NCBI GenBank assembly: GCA_963596015.1
Contig: CAVBJS010000004.1
Coordinates: 17,127 to 81,126 of the forward strand
DNA length: 64,000 nucleotides
Reading direction: 5' to 3'
From: CAG-791 sp963596015
GTDB lineage: Bacteria > Bacillota > Clostridia > Lachnospirales > Lachnospiraceae
Shown: positions 52,713 through 61,528 of the stretch, in pieces
How the letters are laid out: every line of letters begins with the position of its first letter
Position numbering within the stretch: the first letter of the stretch is position 1
Made by a program: the position numbers and the translations under genes
Notes under the pieces: generated by a model
What the model was told of the DNA's origin: nothing
The model's database searches: none
Seen by the model: the letters and a program-made list of their open reading frames with translations, nothing else

Positions 52713-54008
52713 ATGTATAGAAAGATCATGGATTTCCTGAAAGCGTGGAAAGAAAACGAACACCGCAAGCCCCTTATTTTACAGGGTGCAAGACAGGTCG
52801 GGAAGACCTATTCTATTCTGGAGTTTGGGCGCACCCATTATGAAAATGTGGCATACTTCAACTTTGAAACCAACCCAAAGCTGAACGAAACCTTTGAAGA
52901 AGACATAAGCCCTGACTATCTGATACCGATCTTGTCTCATATCGCAGGACAGACCATCGTAACAGAGAAAACACTGATCGTATTCGATGAGGTACAACTC
53001 TGCGAAAGAGCATTGACTTCGCTCAAATACTTCTGTGAAAACGCTCCGGATTATCATATCATCGTCGCGGGCAGTCTGCTCGGCGTTGCGGTCAATAGGG
53101 CGAAATTCTCCTTCCCCGTAGGAAAAGTCGATATGAAAACGCTTTATCCTATGGACATGGAAGAATTTATGTTAGCACTCGGTGAGGACAATTTGGTGGA
53201 GCAGATCAAAACGTGCTTTCGTACCGATACGCCTCTGCCGTCTGCTTTGCACGACGCCGCAATGCAGCTTTACCGACAATATCTTGTGGTGGGCGGTATG
53301 CCAGAGTGTGTGATGCAGTTTTCCCAAACAAAGGATTATATTCTTGTCCGTCATACACAGGATACGATACTGGCAAGTTATCTTAATGATATGAGCAAGT
53401 ATAATAACTTGAATGAGATCAAAAAAACCAGACTTGTCTATGATAACATTACCGTTCAGCTCTCCAAGAAGAATACCCGTTTTCAATATAAGCTGATAAA
53501 AAAAGGAGGACGGGCTTCCGAATTTGAGAATGCGATCGAATGGCTTTGCCTGTCCGGTATCGTGTCGCAGGTATATAAGGTAGAGCAGATCAAAAAGCCC
53601 CTTGAAAATTATCGTGATATCGATGCATTCAAAATTTATGTAGCTGACTTAGGATTGCTTTGCGCCAAGAAAGATTTAGCTGCCAACGACATTCTCTACA
53701 TGGTCGAAGAAATTAACGACTTCAAGGGCGGCATGGCGGAGAACTATGTCAATGTGCAACTTACCATTAATGGCTACCACACTTATTATTGGGAGTCCCA
53801 GCGTGGGGCTGAGATTGATTTTATCATTCAACGCGACGGCCGGCTCATTCCCATTGAGGTCAAGTCTGCCGACAACACCAAGGCCAAGAGTTTAAAGATC
53901 TATATGGACACCTACAAGCCTGCTTATGCTATCAAACTCTCTGCTAAAAATTTCAGCTTTGAGGACAATAAAAAAATCGTCCCTCTCTATGCCGCATTTT
54001 GTATCTGA
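52713..54008 (+). CDS. AAA ATPase with DUF4143 domain
   Basis: A 431-residue protein of the AAA_14/DUF4143 type: Walker A GARQVGKT (25-32), Walker B LIVFDEVQL, sensor region IIVAGSLLGVAV, then the C-terminal DUF4143 part with a nuclease-like ESQRGAEIDFIIQRDGRLIPIEVKS core (E-x-D...E-x-K). Such proteins are very common stand-alone genes in gut anaerobes; function is unknown, with suggestions of defence or mobile-element links. ATG 52713 follows AAGGAGG by 8 bases. A truncated member of the same family lies at 63552-63953. Confidence 0.9.
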   Translation: MYRKIMDFLKAWKENEHRKPLILQGARQVGKTYSILEFGRTHYENVAYFNFETNPKLNETFEEDISPDYLIPILSHIAGQTIVTEKTLIVFDEVQLCERALTSLKYFCENAPDYHIIVAGSLLGVAVNRAKFSFPVGKVDMKTLYPMDMEEFMLALGEDNLVEQIKTCFRTDTPLPSALHDAAMQLYRQYLVVGGMPECVMQFSQTKDYILVRHTQDTILASYLNDMSKYNNLNEIKKTRLVYDNITVQLSKKNTRFQYKLIKKGGRASEFENAIEWLCLSGIVSQVYKVEQIKKPLENYRDIDAFKIYVADLGLLCAKKDLAANDILYMVEEINDFKGGMAENYVNVQLTINGYHTYYWESQRGAEIDFIIQRDGRLIPIEVKSADNTKAKSLKIYMDTYKPAYAIKLSAKNFSFEDNKKIVPLYAAFCI

Positions 54009-54023
54009 AATCAATATCGTAAC

Positions 54024-54054
54024 GATAACGCCCACGAAGAATGTGGGCGTTATC
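54024..54054 (+). terminator. Hairpin after the DUF4143 gene
   Basis: GATAACGCCCAC (54024-54035) pairs perfectly with GTGGGCGTTATC (54043-54054). There is no long T run, so termination efficiency is uncertain. Confidence 0.6.
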
Positions 54055-54061
54055 CGATCTG

Positions 54062-54112
54062 TTATTTGACCAACCGTCTTGTTCTCTTTCCGGTCTTTGC
54101 TAATATATCAAA
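54062..54112 (-). pseudogene. C-terminal remnant of an unknown gene (copy 2)
   Basis: The minus strand reads FDILAKTGKRTRRLVK and a stop. It matches the tail at 51210-51157 (LAKTGKRTGRLAK) in DNA and protein, so two copies of the same lost gene end bracket the 51.2-54.1 kb island. Confidence 0.4.
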
Positions 54113-54237
54113 AGAAGAATTATACCAAATGATCCTCCAAAGAAAATCAATCGGCTGTATAACTTTTCTGTACATCGATCATGTCTGATATATGCGAATA
54201 AAATTGTATATGCTGTAATGAGCTTTCATCCCTGCCC

Positions 54238-54816
54238 TCATACAAACATTCCCGGACATATCAGATACAAGATAACACCGATCAGTCCGGTTCCTAAAAT
54301 AACAGCCACTGCCCCTGCCTTTTTTCTCTGTAATAAGAAAAGACAAATGCAAAACAAAATCCCCTCTACAGGGCGAAAATCGGTGAATTCTATTTCTGAT
54401 AGAGCGGTTCCGAATAACGCCAGAGACAAAAAAGACACGCCGGCAGAAGCGATCATTGCAACTACACCGGGGCGCAAGCCTTTTATAGCCCCCTGTACTG
54501 CCGACAGGTTCTGATATTTTACATAGGCCCATGTCAGAAGAAGCACAAGAAAAAATGCAGGCGAGACACAGCCCAAAGTACAGATCACTGCTCCCAAAAA
54601 ACCCGCTGTCTGCTGCCCTACAAAGGTAGCACAGTTCACTGCGATGGGTCCGGGGGTCATCTCTGCGATCGTGATCAGATTGGAAAACTGACTCATAGAC
54701 AGCCAATGATGCCCCTCTACGATCTGACTCTGGATCAGAGGCACCGCTGCATATCCTCCGCCAAAACTAAACAGCCCCACCTGAAAAAAGGCCCAGAACA
54801 ATTCCAGATATATCAT
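54238..54816 (-). CDS. Chromate transporter family protein (second half)
   Basis: A 192-residue membrane protein, one CHR domain: FFQVGLFSFGGGYAAVPLIQ, SNLITIAEMTPGPIAVNCATFVG. Two such short proteins together replace one long ChrA. ATG 54816 overlaps the stop of its partner (ATGA) and has AGGAAGG upstream. Chromate export is the name-giving function, but in anaerobes the physiological anion is not established. Confidence 0.88.
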   Translation of the reverse strand: MIYLELFWAFFQVGLFSFGGGYAAVPLIQSQIVEGHHWLSMSQFSNLITIAEMTPGPIAVNCATFVGQQTAGFLGAVICTLGCVSPAFFLVLLLTWAYVKYQNLSAVQGAIKGLRPGVVAMIASAGVSFLSLALFGTALSEIEFTDFRPVEGILFCICLFLLQRKKAGAVAVILGTGLIGVILYLICPGMFV

Positions 54817-55415
54817 ATATTTCCAGCCTTCCTTTCTTTTATAAGAACTGTCAAGAGCCCCACTGCACCGCAAAACAGAACGATCCATACCGCGCTGACC
54901 TTCCAGAAGCAGGACGCGCAAAATGCAGCGCACATCATCAGGATCCAGAGAATCTGCTTTGTTTCCAGGATATTTTTTCCAAGGTCGATGGCCACACTGC
55001 AGATCACCGCCGCAACCCCCGCGCGCATGATCTCCATTGCAGCCGCCACACAGGCATTATCTTTAAACTGATCATAAAATACAGATATGACAGATATAAT
55101 GATAAGAGGGGGCAAGATCGCCCCTATGGTCCCAACAACTGCCCCCTTAAGTTTTCTGATACGATATCCCACTGCAATGGCAATGTTCACCCCTAAAGCC
55201 CCCGGCGAGGACTGTGCGATCGCTGTCAGATCCAGCATTTCTTCTTCCGTAAGCCATCCCAGCTCTTCTACAAATTTCTTTTGCATCATGCCTATAATGA
55301 CGAATCCTCCGCCAAAAGTGGTTGCACTTAACAGGAGTATGTTAAAAAACAATTTCCTGTATATCTGTCCGGAAGTCATTTGTGCAAGTTGGTATGTGTC
55401 TTCTGTTTTATCCAT
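54813..55415 (-). CDS. Chromate transporter family protein (first half)
   Basis: A 200-residue membrane protein with one CHR domain: LLSATTFGGGFVIIGMMQKKFVEELGWLTEEEMLDLTAIAQSSPGALGVNIAIAVGYR. It is paired with the 54238-54816 gene through a 4-base overlap. The start at 55415 has only a distant GAGG; a start 36 bases further in is possible. Confidence 0.88.
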   Translation of the reverse strand: MDKTEDTYQLAQMTSGQIYRKLFFNILLLSATTFGGGFVIIGMMQKKFVEELGWLTEEEMLDLTAIAQSSPGALGVNIAIAVGYRIRKLKGAVVGTIGAILPPLIIISVISVFYDQFKDNACVAAAMEIMRAGVAAVICSVAIDLGKNILETKQILWILMMCAAFCASCFWKVSAVWIVLFCGAVGLLTVLIKERKAGNI

Positions 55416-55484
55416 TTACGCTATGAACCTCTTTCCGGGTGATCCTGCTTTATGAACGCTTTACTCTTTCTGCCATAAAAAAGA

Positions 55485-55515
55485 CCACCTGCGATTTAGT
55501 GTACATCACAGGTGG
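55485..55515 (-). terminator. Terminator after the PAS-GGDEF gene
   Basis: CCACCTG-GAT and ATC-CAGGTGG pair (55485-55515); on the minus strand the stem is followed by TCTTTTTT. It closes the signalling operon. Confidence 0.85.
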
Positions 55516-55531
55516 CTCTATCGAAAATCCT

Positions 55532-56407
55532 TTATTCCTTTTTTTCTGAAAAACTTTCATTCCCTCGGCACTGGCCTTTCGCTTTTCGTTTATCCGCATA
55601 CATAGCCTGATCTGCCTGTGAGATCGCCGTTTCCAGATCCTCCGGGCTCTTTGCCTCTGCCATACCATAGGCTGCTCCCACAGGAATATCCTGCAGTTGG
55701 ATCTTATCTTCTACCTGTCGGATCCGATGCACGATCTTTTCTCCCTGCGCACTATCGCACGCCTGCAGTAAGAGCAGAAATTCATCCCCTCCAAAGCGGA
55801 TCAGACGGTCATCGTCCCTTAGATGAGATTGAATATTGTTGACGATGGTCTTTATAAGGATATCCCCCTCTTTATGGCCGAAATGGTCATTATAATACTT
55901 CAGATGATTGATATCGATCATAACAACCGCTACCGGATACTGCAGATCCTCCTTATATTTTCCGCTCTCATAGTAGGTTCGGTTATAGGCCTGTGTCATC
56001 TCATCCGTAACACTGTATTTCTCCATCTTCTTATACAGGCGTGTGGACTCCGTCACATCCTTTACTATCCCTGAAATGCCAAGGATCTCTCCATTCTTAT
56101 CCATCACCGGATTTTTCTGGATCTCATAGAAAAAGGTTCCCTGGGGAAATGTCATCTCCTGAATATATTTTACAGGCTGTCCTGTCCGAACAATCTCCAT
56201 ATCCTCCCGGTAGAATTTCTCTCCCAGCTTCTTATCCGGCTGAACCTCTCTGTCCGTTTTTCCGTAGATCGAAGAATCAGGCTTCCCGTCTGACAACATC
56301 TGACAGATGTGGGTGGCCATAACATATCTTCCTTCCGTATCCTTGAAAAATATATTCTCGTCGATCGCATTTAGCACGGATTGTAACTTCGTTATATCCA
56401 GTTCCAT
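55532..56407 (-). CDS. PAS-GGDEF diguanylate cyclase
   Basis: A 291-residue soluble protein. The N-terminal PAS domain (about 5-125) has the DENIFFKDTEGRYVMA signature and ends GISGIVKDVTE. The GGDEF domain follows (about 130-285) with DINHLKYYNDHFGHKEGD and an intact RFGGDEFLLLL active site. It should make c-di-GMP in response to the PAS ligand or redox state. GGAGGG precedes ATG 56407. It starts 18 bp after the propeller protein gene, so the two are one operon. Confidence 0.92.
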   Translation of the reverse strand: MELDITKLQSVLNAIDENIFFKDTEGRYVMATHICQMLSDGKPDSSIYGKTDREVQPDKKLGEKFYREDMEIVRTGQPVKYIQEMTFPQGTFFYEIQKNPVMDKNGEILGISGIVKDVTESTRLYKKMEKYSVTDEMTQAYNRTYYESGKYKEDLQYPVAVVMIDINHLKYYNDHFGHKEGDILIKTIVNNIQSHLRDDDRLIRFGGDEFLLLLQACDSAQGEKIVHRIRQVEDKIQLQDIPVGAAYGMAEAKSPEDLETAISQADQAMYADKRKAKGQCRGNESFSEKKE

Positions 56408-56425
56408 GGCATACCCTCCTGCCGG

Positions 56426-59272
56426 TCACAGCAACTTAACCTTTCCCTCAATAAATTTTGCCTCTGCATGTTTTTCGTCCAGACGTCTCATCCTGTCACA
56501 GCGTTCAATGAGCTCGTCAATGTTTTCTTTTCCCATGGCATTGTTGTAAATGCCGCCGGCGGAAAAGGACAATGGAAGATCTTCCTTCGCTCCCTCCTCC
56601 CGAAAGGCATTTTTCAGATCATAAATGAAATTTTCCAACTGAATGGGTTCCATAAACCAAAAATAAAAGCTATTCTCCGACACACGGTAGATCTCTGCCT
56701 TCTCACCGGTGCGTTCCCGAATGACCCTGACACCCATGCGGTATATTTCATCCGTGAAAAATACACCGTATTTTCTCTTAAAATATTCCGCATGATCAAC
56801 GCTGACCGATACTAAGGCATATAGCTTTTTCATATCGATCTTGTTTTTTTCATTCTCAAAACGATTTCTGTTAAAGGCGCCGGTCACCAGATCCTTATAG
56901 GTCAATGCAGCCATTTCCTGTTCTTTTTTCTGCAGATACTCCAGATAATATCGGTTCTTTAAATTCTTATCTCTTTTGTAAACGAGATAGAGCGTGATCA
57001 ATACAAAAGCGCCAAATCCCAGGAGTATTAACAGAATCCGCACTTCCATCTGTTCTATGAATTTATAATCCTTATGAAAACGTATGCGCAGCTCATTCAA
57101 TGCCCCATTTCCATTTTCATCATAAATCTTATAAGTATACGTGTAGGTTCCGCCTTTTAGATTGGTATAACTGACATTCGCTGCCTTCAGATCATCTGCA
57201 AGGACCTCCTCATCATCGACGCCCTCCAGACAGTAAGTCGCATAAAAATTTCTGTCGATATAATTGATGACGCGCACATCAACGCTTACCTTTTTTGCCT
57301 CTGCGGATATGGTGATCGGGTTTTGCTCTACAGCAACCGCTTCCCCGTCTTCTTCCAAAGCATTGATATACAGTCGGACCGGCGTTTCTGCGATCTCGCT
57401 GTCCACACGGATCGCGGCTGCTCCTGTGGTTCCGCACATATAAAGGACATTTCCCTGCAGAATGTTTCTTGCATTGGCCGTAAAATCAATGGGCAATCCA
57501 TTCTTTTTACTCAGATAAAAATACCGGGCATTTTCTTTCAGAAGATCTTCCTCTTTGATCTCAAAAAATCCATTTCCCGCCAAAACTACAGCATTTCCAT
57601 CCTCTGTCAGGATCAGGTCCAGACTGTTGGAAACGGGAATGCCTTCCGCACATTGGATCTCTCCATTCTCTTTTATAAAACACAGGCCTTCTCCCGTTAC
57701 GATCCAAACGCCCTTTAGATTTTCCGATGGAACTGCCTTCAATACCACGTCTGACAAAAGCCCCTTTTCTTTGGTATAGACGGCCGTTACCACGTCATCC
57801 GCAATTTCATAAGCACCATATCCGTCCGTGGACACATAGACCTTTCCATCCTGGCCTTCTACGATGTCCAGGATCCGGGTCTCATTTAATACACGGTTAT
57901 CTGTATACTTGCTGACCTTTCCCCCGGAATCCATCAGATAGATCCCCTGTTCAGTACCGATGAGTACCTCCCCATTCTCTCTTTTCCAGATACAACGAGT
58001 TTGGTCTGTTCCCAGATCACTGTTATCTGTATTAATGCCGGTAATAGCACCTTCTGCATCCATAAGACTTAGACCGTTATCGTAGCTGACCACCCACAGG
58101 GTTCCCCTGTCATCCAGAAAAAGCTGCCGTATCCGCAATCCCTCACAGGCTTTGGTGAGCGCATCTTCCACCTTGTTCTTTCCTTCAAAGCAGTAAAGAC
58201 CATCCTCACATCCGACATAAACCTTATTCTCAACGGGTTGCATGGCGTTCACCGTCTCAAGCATCCCCCAATAGGCTCCCATATCGGAAAAATAATTTTG
58301 ATACAAATGCAGGATTCCCTGTCTGGAGGACACAAACCAGAAACTTCCCTGATAGTCCACACAACCTTCTTCCACAGAACTCTGGAATGCGGAATCGACC
58401 TTTGTGATCTGATCCTCTTTCAGAACCCCGATGCCACTGTCACTGCAGACCCAATAGCTTTCATCATCAAGCGCATAAATGTCATTGAAAGAAGCAAGTC
58501 CGTTTCCATCGATGGTCTTTAATACTTCCCCCTGGGCCGAAACCTTTAACAGGTATCCTTCCGAGGTTCCAATATAGAATTCCTCCTCATTGATGGCAAA
58601 GAAGCATCGCGGCGTAACTTTAACTTCCGACTCCAGCCGCAGTTGACTTATCCGGTTATCCTGTATCAGGAACATCTCTCCGGTCTTCATAATGGCCAGA
58701 ATACTGCCATCTGAAATCGCTCCTATATCCTTCACGGCCAAATTGCCGCAGCCATCATATTTCTGCACCTTATATCCATTCTTTGTATCGATGGAGAACA
58801 CCCCGGACTTTGTTCCCACCCATAGAACATCCTTTCGATCCATATACAAGCTGTTGATCACGGATATTCCCTGGTCTTCTCTTTCAAGTTTTATTTCTTC
58901 AAAGTCAGTGCCATCAAACCGATAGATCCCGTCTCCATTGGTTCCGATCCAGAGATCGCCATCGGAATCCTGTACTATATCATTCACCGGAACGGACCTT
59001 CCGTCTACTAAGTATTTTTTGAAATCCGTACCGTCATATCGATACAGCCCCGTATAACTGCCAAACCAGAGGAAGCCGTCGGTATCGGAGAAGATACAAT
59101 TGGCAGTGGTTCCATCTACCCCATTCTCCGAATCAAATATCTTGGAAAGGTAATCCCGCTGATATTTTTCCGTTATGTTCTCATCCTCATGGGCATATGC
59201 CTTCATTCCGGGCATACAGAGAGTAAAAAACAATATAACTATGAATATCATTCCTTTTATATGTCTTTTCAT
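56426..59272 (-). CDS. Two-component-regulator-propeller sensor with degenerate GGDEF domain
   Basis: A 948-residue membrane protein. A signal peptide (about 1-27, ending MKAYA) is followed by an extracellular beta-propeller of Reg_prop repeats (recurring TDGFLWFGSYTGLYRYDGTDF, DGDLWIGTNGDGIYRFDG, DVLWVGTKSGVF). Then comes a Y_Y_Y domain (GGTYTYTYKIYDENG), one TM helix near 755-775 and a cytoplasmic GGDEF-like domain (TGAFNRNRFENEKN). The catalytic GGDEF is replaced by SENSF in YRVSENSFYFWF, so it is probably not a cyclase but could regulate the PAS-GGDEF partner encoded just downstream. Similar ectodomains sense glycans in Bacteroidetes hybrid systems; the ligand here is unknown. Confidence 0.88.
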   Translation of the reverse strand: MKRHIKGMIFIVILFFTLCMPGMKAYAHEDENITEKYQRDYLSKIFDSENGVDGTTANCIFSDTDGFLWFGSYTGLYRYDGTDFKKYLVDGRSVPVNDIVQDSDGDLWIGTNGDGIYRFDGTDFEEIKLEREDQGISVINSLYMDRKDVLWVGTKSGVFSIDTKNGYKVQKYDGCGNLAVKDIGAISDGSILAIMKTGEMFLIQDNRISQLRLESEVKVTPRCFFAINEEEFYIGTSEGYLLKVSAQGEVLKTIDGNGLASFNDIYALDDESYWVCSDSGIGVLKEDQITKVDSAFQSSVEEGCVDYQGSFWFVSSRQGILHLYQNYFSDMGAYWGMLETVNAMQPVENKVYVGCEDGLYCFEGKNKVEDALTKACEGLRIRQLFLDDRGTLWVVSYDNGLSLMDAEGAITGINTDNSDLGTDQTRCIWKRENGEVLIGTEQGIYLMDSGGKVSKYTDNRVLNETRILDIVEGQDGKVYVSTDGYGAYEIADDVVTAVYTKEKGLLSDVVLKAVPSENLKGVWIVTGEGLCFIKENGEIQCAEGIPVSNSLDLILTEDGNAVVLAGNGFFEIKEEDLLKENARYFYLSKKNGLPIDFTANARNILQGNVLYMCGTTGAAAIRVDSEIAETPVRLYINALEEDGEAVAVEQNPITISAEAKKVSVDVRVINYIDRNFYATYCLEGVDDEEVLADDLKAANVSYTNLKGGTYTYTYKIYDENGNGALNELRIRFHKDYKFIEQMEVRILLILLGFGAFVLITLYLVYKRDKNLKNRYYLEYLQKKEQEMAALTYKDLVTGAFNRNRFENEKNKIDMKKLYALVSVSVDHAEYFKRKYGVFFTDEIYRMGVRVIRERTGEKAEIYRVSENSFYFWFMEPIQLENFIYDLKNAFREEGAKEDLPLSFSAGGIYNNAMGKENIDELIERCDRMRRLDEKHAEAKFIEGKVKLL

Positions 59273-59357
59273 GCTTCTTACTCAAATACTTTCTATTCTC
59301 TATGGCCTCAGGTCGGAACGAGAGGGGTTGCATCTCGTTTTACCGCTGCGGTACTTT

Positions 59358-60638
59358 CTATTCTCTTCCAAACAAGATCGCCAGCTGAAAGCTTCCTTCC
59401 TCCTGGAGCACGGATACATAACCACCGTATTTTTCCGCGCTTTCCTGAATGCTCGTCATTCCGATTCCATGCTCTATCGGATCTTTCTTCGCCGATCTTA
59501 AGGATTCTTTCTTTCCGCTGCTATCCACGGTATTCTTTACATAGATCAATACATCATTGAGATTTTTTCCCGCTTTGATATTGATCCGGCGAGGTCCGTC
59601 TTCTATTTTTTCACAGGCCTCAATGGCATTCATAATGGCATTGCCAAAGATCACGGTAATGTCATCTTTATCCATAAAATCAAGACATCCCTCTGAGATC
59701 ACCGCATCAAAGGTGATATTTCTCGCTTTTGCTTTCATCTGTCCATCAAACAAAAGTATATCCAAAGAGGTGCAGCCCGTATGATAAAACTGTTTTGCCT
59801 GACCTAGCTTCTCCTTCATGGAATCCCATGTATTTCCCGCATTCCCTGACTTTTCTTTATTTTCTGTCTCCATGATCATGAGTTTGTTTTTCATGTCATG
59901 GTACAGCTTTCGGATCTGCAGGTGTTCTTCCTCCATGTTCAGATAGTATTCATAGGCATTCATATTCATCTCGGCACGTCTGCTTTTCTCTGTTCGCTCT
60001 TTGATACGAAAGACGATTACATAAAAAAAGCCATAATTGATGATAAGTGCGGCCACTAACAGTATCTTGCCAAAGAGATACTGATCAAATAACCCCTCCT
60101 TAACGCCGACATAAAACCATGCCATGTCGCCAACTTCCTTTACTACCAGCAGGTACATAAGGATCCTTCGAAAAGCCTCAAAAGATCTATCCGTATATTG
60201 AAAGAACAGGATCATCTGTTGGGTGAATGCCATGGCTATAGAACAGGCTAGTTGGACTTCAAGATCAATGTTCCCTCGCAATTTAAGATCCGCCAGATCG
60301 TTTACGTAGTACAAAAATATGACCGCAAGTTCCGAAAGACCCATGATCGCCAGACTAAAGGTCCCATAAACAAAATTACTCAGATGATCCTCTTTTCGCC
60401 TGCCATACTGCCATAAGATCACAAAAAATTCCGCCACAAGACAGACGATCAGATAGATCCTCAGAAAGGCCACGCAAAAGACAACCACAAGGGTTAAAGC
60501 CACCTCACAGATAGTTCTCTTTCTATTCCAGCTGTCCACAAGTTCCTGCGCCTTTTCCCTTCCATGAACAATCAGGAACATCCCCAGCATATCCAAAGCA
60601 AAAGCAAAAAAAGCAACAAAAAGACCGGTGACACTCAT
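59358..60638 (-). CDS. GHKL sensor histidine kinase (AgrC/LytS-like)
   Basis: A 426-residue kinase: about six TM helices (1-210), then a cytoplasmic kinase core with H247 in KLYHDMKNKLMIM and a GHKL ATPase domain (N in FGNAIMNAIEACE, G box HGIGMTSIQ). This layout is typical of peptide-sensing or cell-wall-sensing kinases paired with LytTR regulators. The start overlaps the stop of the response regulator (ATGA). No AgrD-like peptide or AgrB-type peptidase gene is present nearby. Confidence 0.9.
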   Translation of the reverse strand: MSVTGLFVAFFAFALDMLGMFLIVHGREKAQELVDSWNRKRTICEVALTLVVVFCVAFLRIYLIVCLVAEFFVILWQYGRRKEDHLSNFVYGTFSLAIMGLSELAVIFLYYVNDLADLKLRGNIDLEVQLACSIAMAFTQQMILFFQYTDRSFEAFRRILMYLLVVKEVGDMAWFYVGVKEGLFDQYLFGKILLVAALIINYGFFYVIVFRIKERTEKSRRAEMNMNAYEYYLNMEEEHLQIRKLYHDMKNKLMIMETENKEKSGNAGNTWDSMKEKLGQAKQFYHTGCTSLDILLFDGQMKAKARNITFDAVISEGCLDFMDKDDITVIFGNAIMNAIEACEKIEDGPRRINIKAGKNLNDVLIYVKNTVDSSGKKESLRSAKKDPIEHGIGMTSIQESAEKYGGYVSVLQEEGSFQLAILFGRE

Positions 60639-61339
60639 AGGATCTTACTCCAGAACCCGATATATGCTTCCTTAAATTCATTTAGCCGATATTTACTGAT
60701 GGGCACTTCGTATCCCCCTTCAAGCGTGATGTTTTTGGAATTATATTTTTTTATCTTTTCCATGTTAATGATGTAGCTTCTGTGCACCTGAAAGAAATGC
60801 TTATGCTCCAGCAGATCTGTCAAATATTTCATGGTGCCTCTCCAACGATAGGTCTGGTCCTTACAATAGATCCAGATCTTATCCCGCATTCCCTCGATAT
60901 AAATAATGTCGGCGTACCTGATATGAAAAATCTCATTCTGAAACTGGAAGGTCAGCACATCCTGTTTTTCCTCGAATTTATGGCTGATGGCATCTAAGGT
61001 CTCCTTAAATGCCTGACACTCCACCGGCTTTACCAAATACCGGAAGGCATCCACCTTGAAGCTCTCAAAAACAAATTCGCTGTAGGCTGTCAGAAATACG
61101 ATCAGCATCTCCTTATTCTGTTCTCGAATAAGTCTCGCCACTTCCATTCCGTTTTTTCCCGGCATATCTACATCCAGAAAAAGCACATCTATGGAGTCAA
61201 GATCCTGCTTAAGCACTTCCTCCCCGCCATAGAATGCCTGGATATCAAACTCCATCCCCCGGGAAGAATAATAGCTTTCTATCTTGTTCTTTATGAGATC
61301 ACATATCTTCTGTTCATCATCACAAATCGCAATCTTCAT
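60635..61339 (-). CDS. LytTR family response regulator
   Basis: A 234-residue regulator: receiver domain (D56 in VLFLDVDMPGKNG, K in RYLVKPVE) and C-terminal LytTR DNA-binding domain (about 130-234; FFQVHRSYIINMEKIKKYNSKNITLEGGYEVPISKYRLNEFK). GGAGG precedes ATG 61339. It is the first gene of a unit that continues with the GHKL kinase, the propeller-GGDEF protein and the PAS-GGDEF cyclase, linking quorum- or envelope-type sensing to c-di-GMP. Confidence 0.93.
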   Translation of the reverse strand: MKIAICDDEQKICDLIKNKIESYYSSRGMEFDIQAFYGGEEVLKQDLDSIDVLFLDVDMPGKNGMEVARLIREQNKEMLIVFLTAYSEFVFESFKVDAFRYLVKPVECQAFKETLDAISHKFEEKQDVLTFQFQNEIFHIRYADIIYIEGMRDKIWIYCKDQTYRWRGTMKYLTDLLEHKHFFQVHRSYIINMEKIKKYNSKNITLEGGYEVPISKYRLNEFKEAYIGFWSKIL

Positions 61340-61470
61340 GATCAGCCTCCACCCCATTCAAAGTATATCAATTAATCCGTCAAAAAAAATCACAACACGT
61401 CAAATGGACAAATTCACAGAACAAATAGATTTACCGACCAGACACCTCCGACAAGACACGTACCTACATA

Positions 61471-61509
61471 AAAAGTCCCGAGGAGTAATTTCCTCGGGGC
61501 TTTTGTGTG
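61471..61509. terminator. Terminator after the adenine deaminase gene
   Basis: AAAAGTCCCGAGGA (61471-61484) pairs with TCCTCGGGGCTTTT (61491-61504) with one mismatch; on the minus strand the stem is followed by TTTTTATG. Confidence 0.85.
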
Positions 61510-61528
61510 TTTCCTAAGACGTTTACTT

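Noticed and set aside
59317..59343. Hairpin AACGAGA/TCTCGTT between the kinase and propeller genes as a terminator
   Set aside because: On the coding (minus) strand it is not followed by a T run, so termination is unlikely.
59273..61528. Search for an AgrD-like peptide or AgrB peptidase near the GHKL/LytTR pair
   Set aside because: No small Cys-containing frame with a good start and no AgrB-like gene was found, so this is not a complete agr locus.
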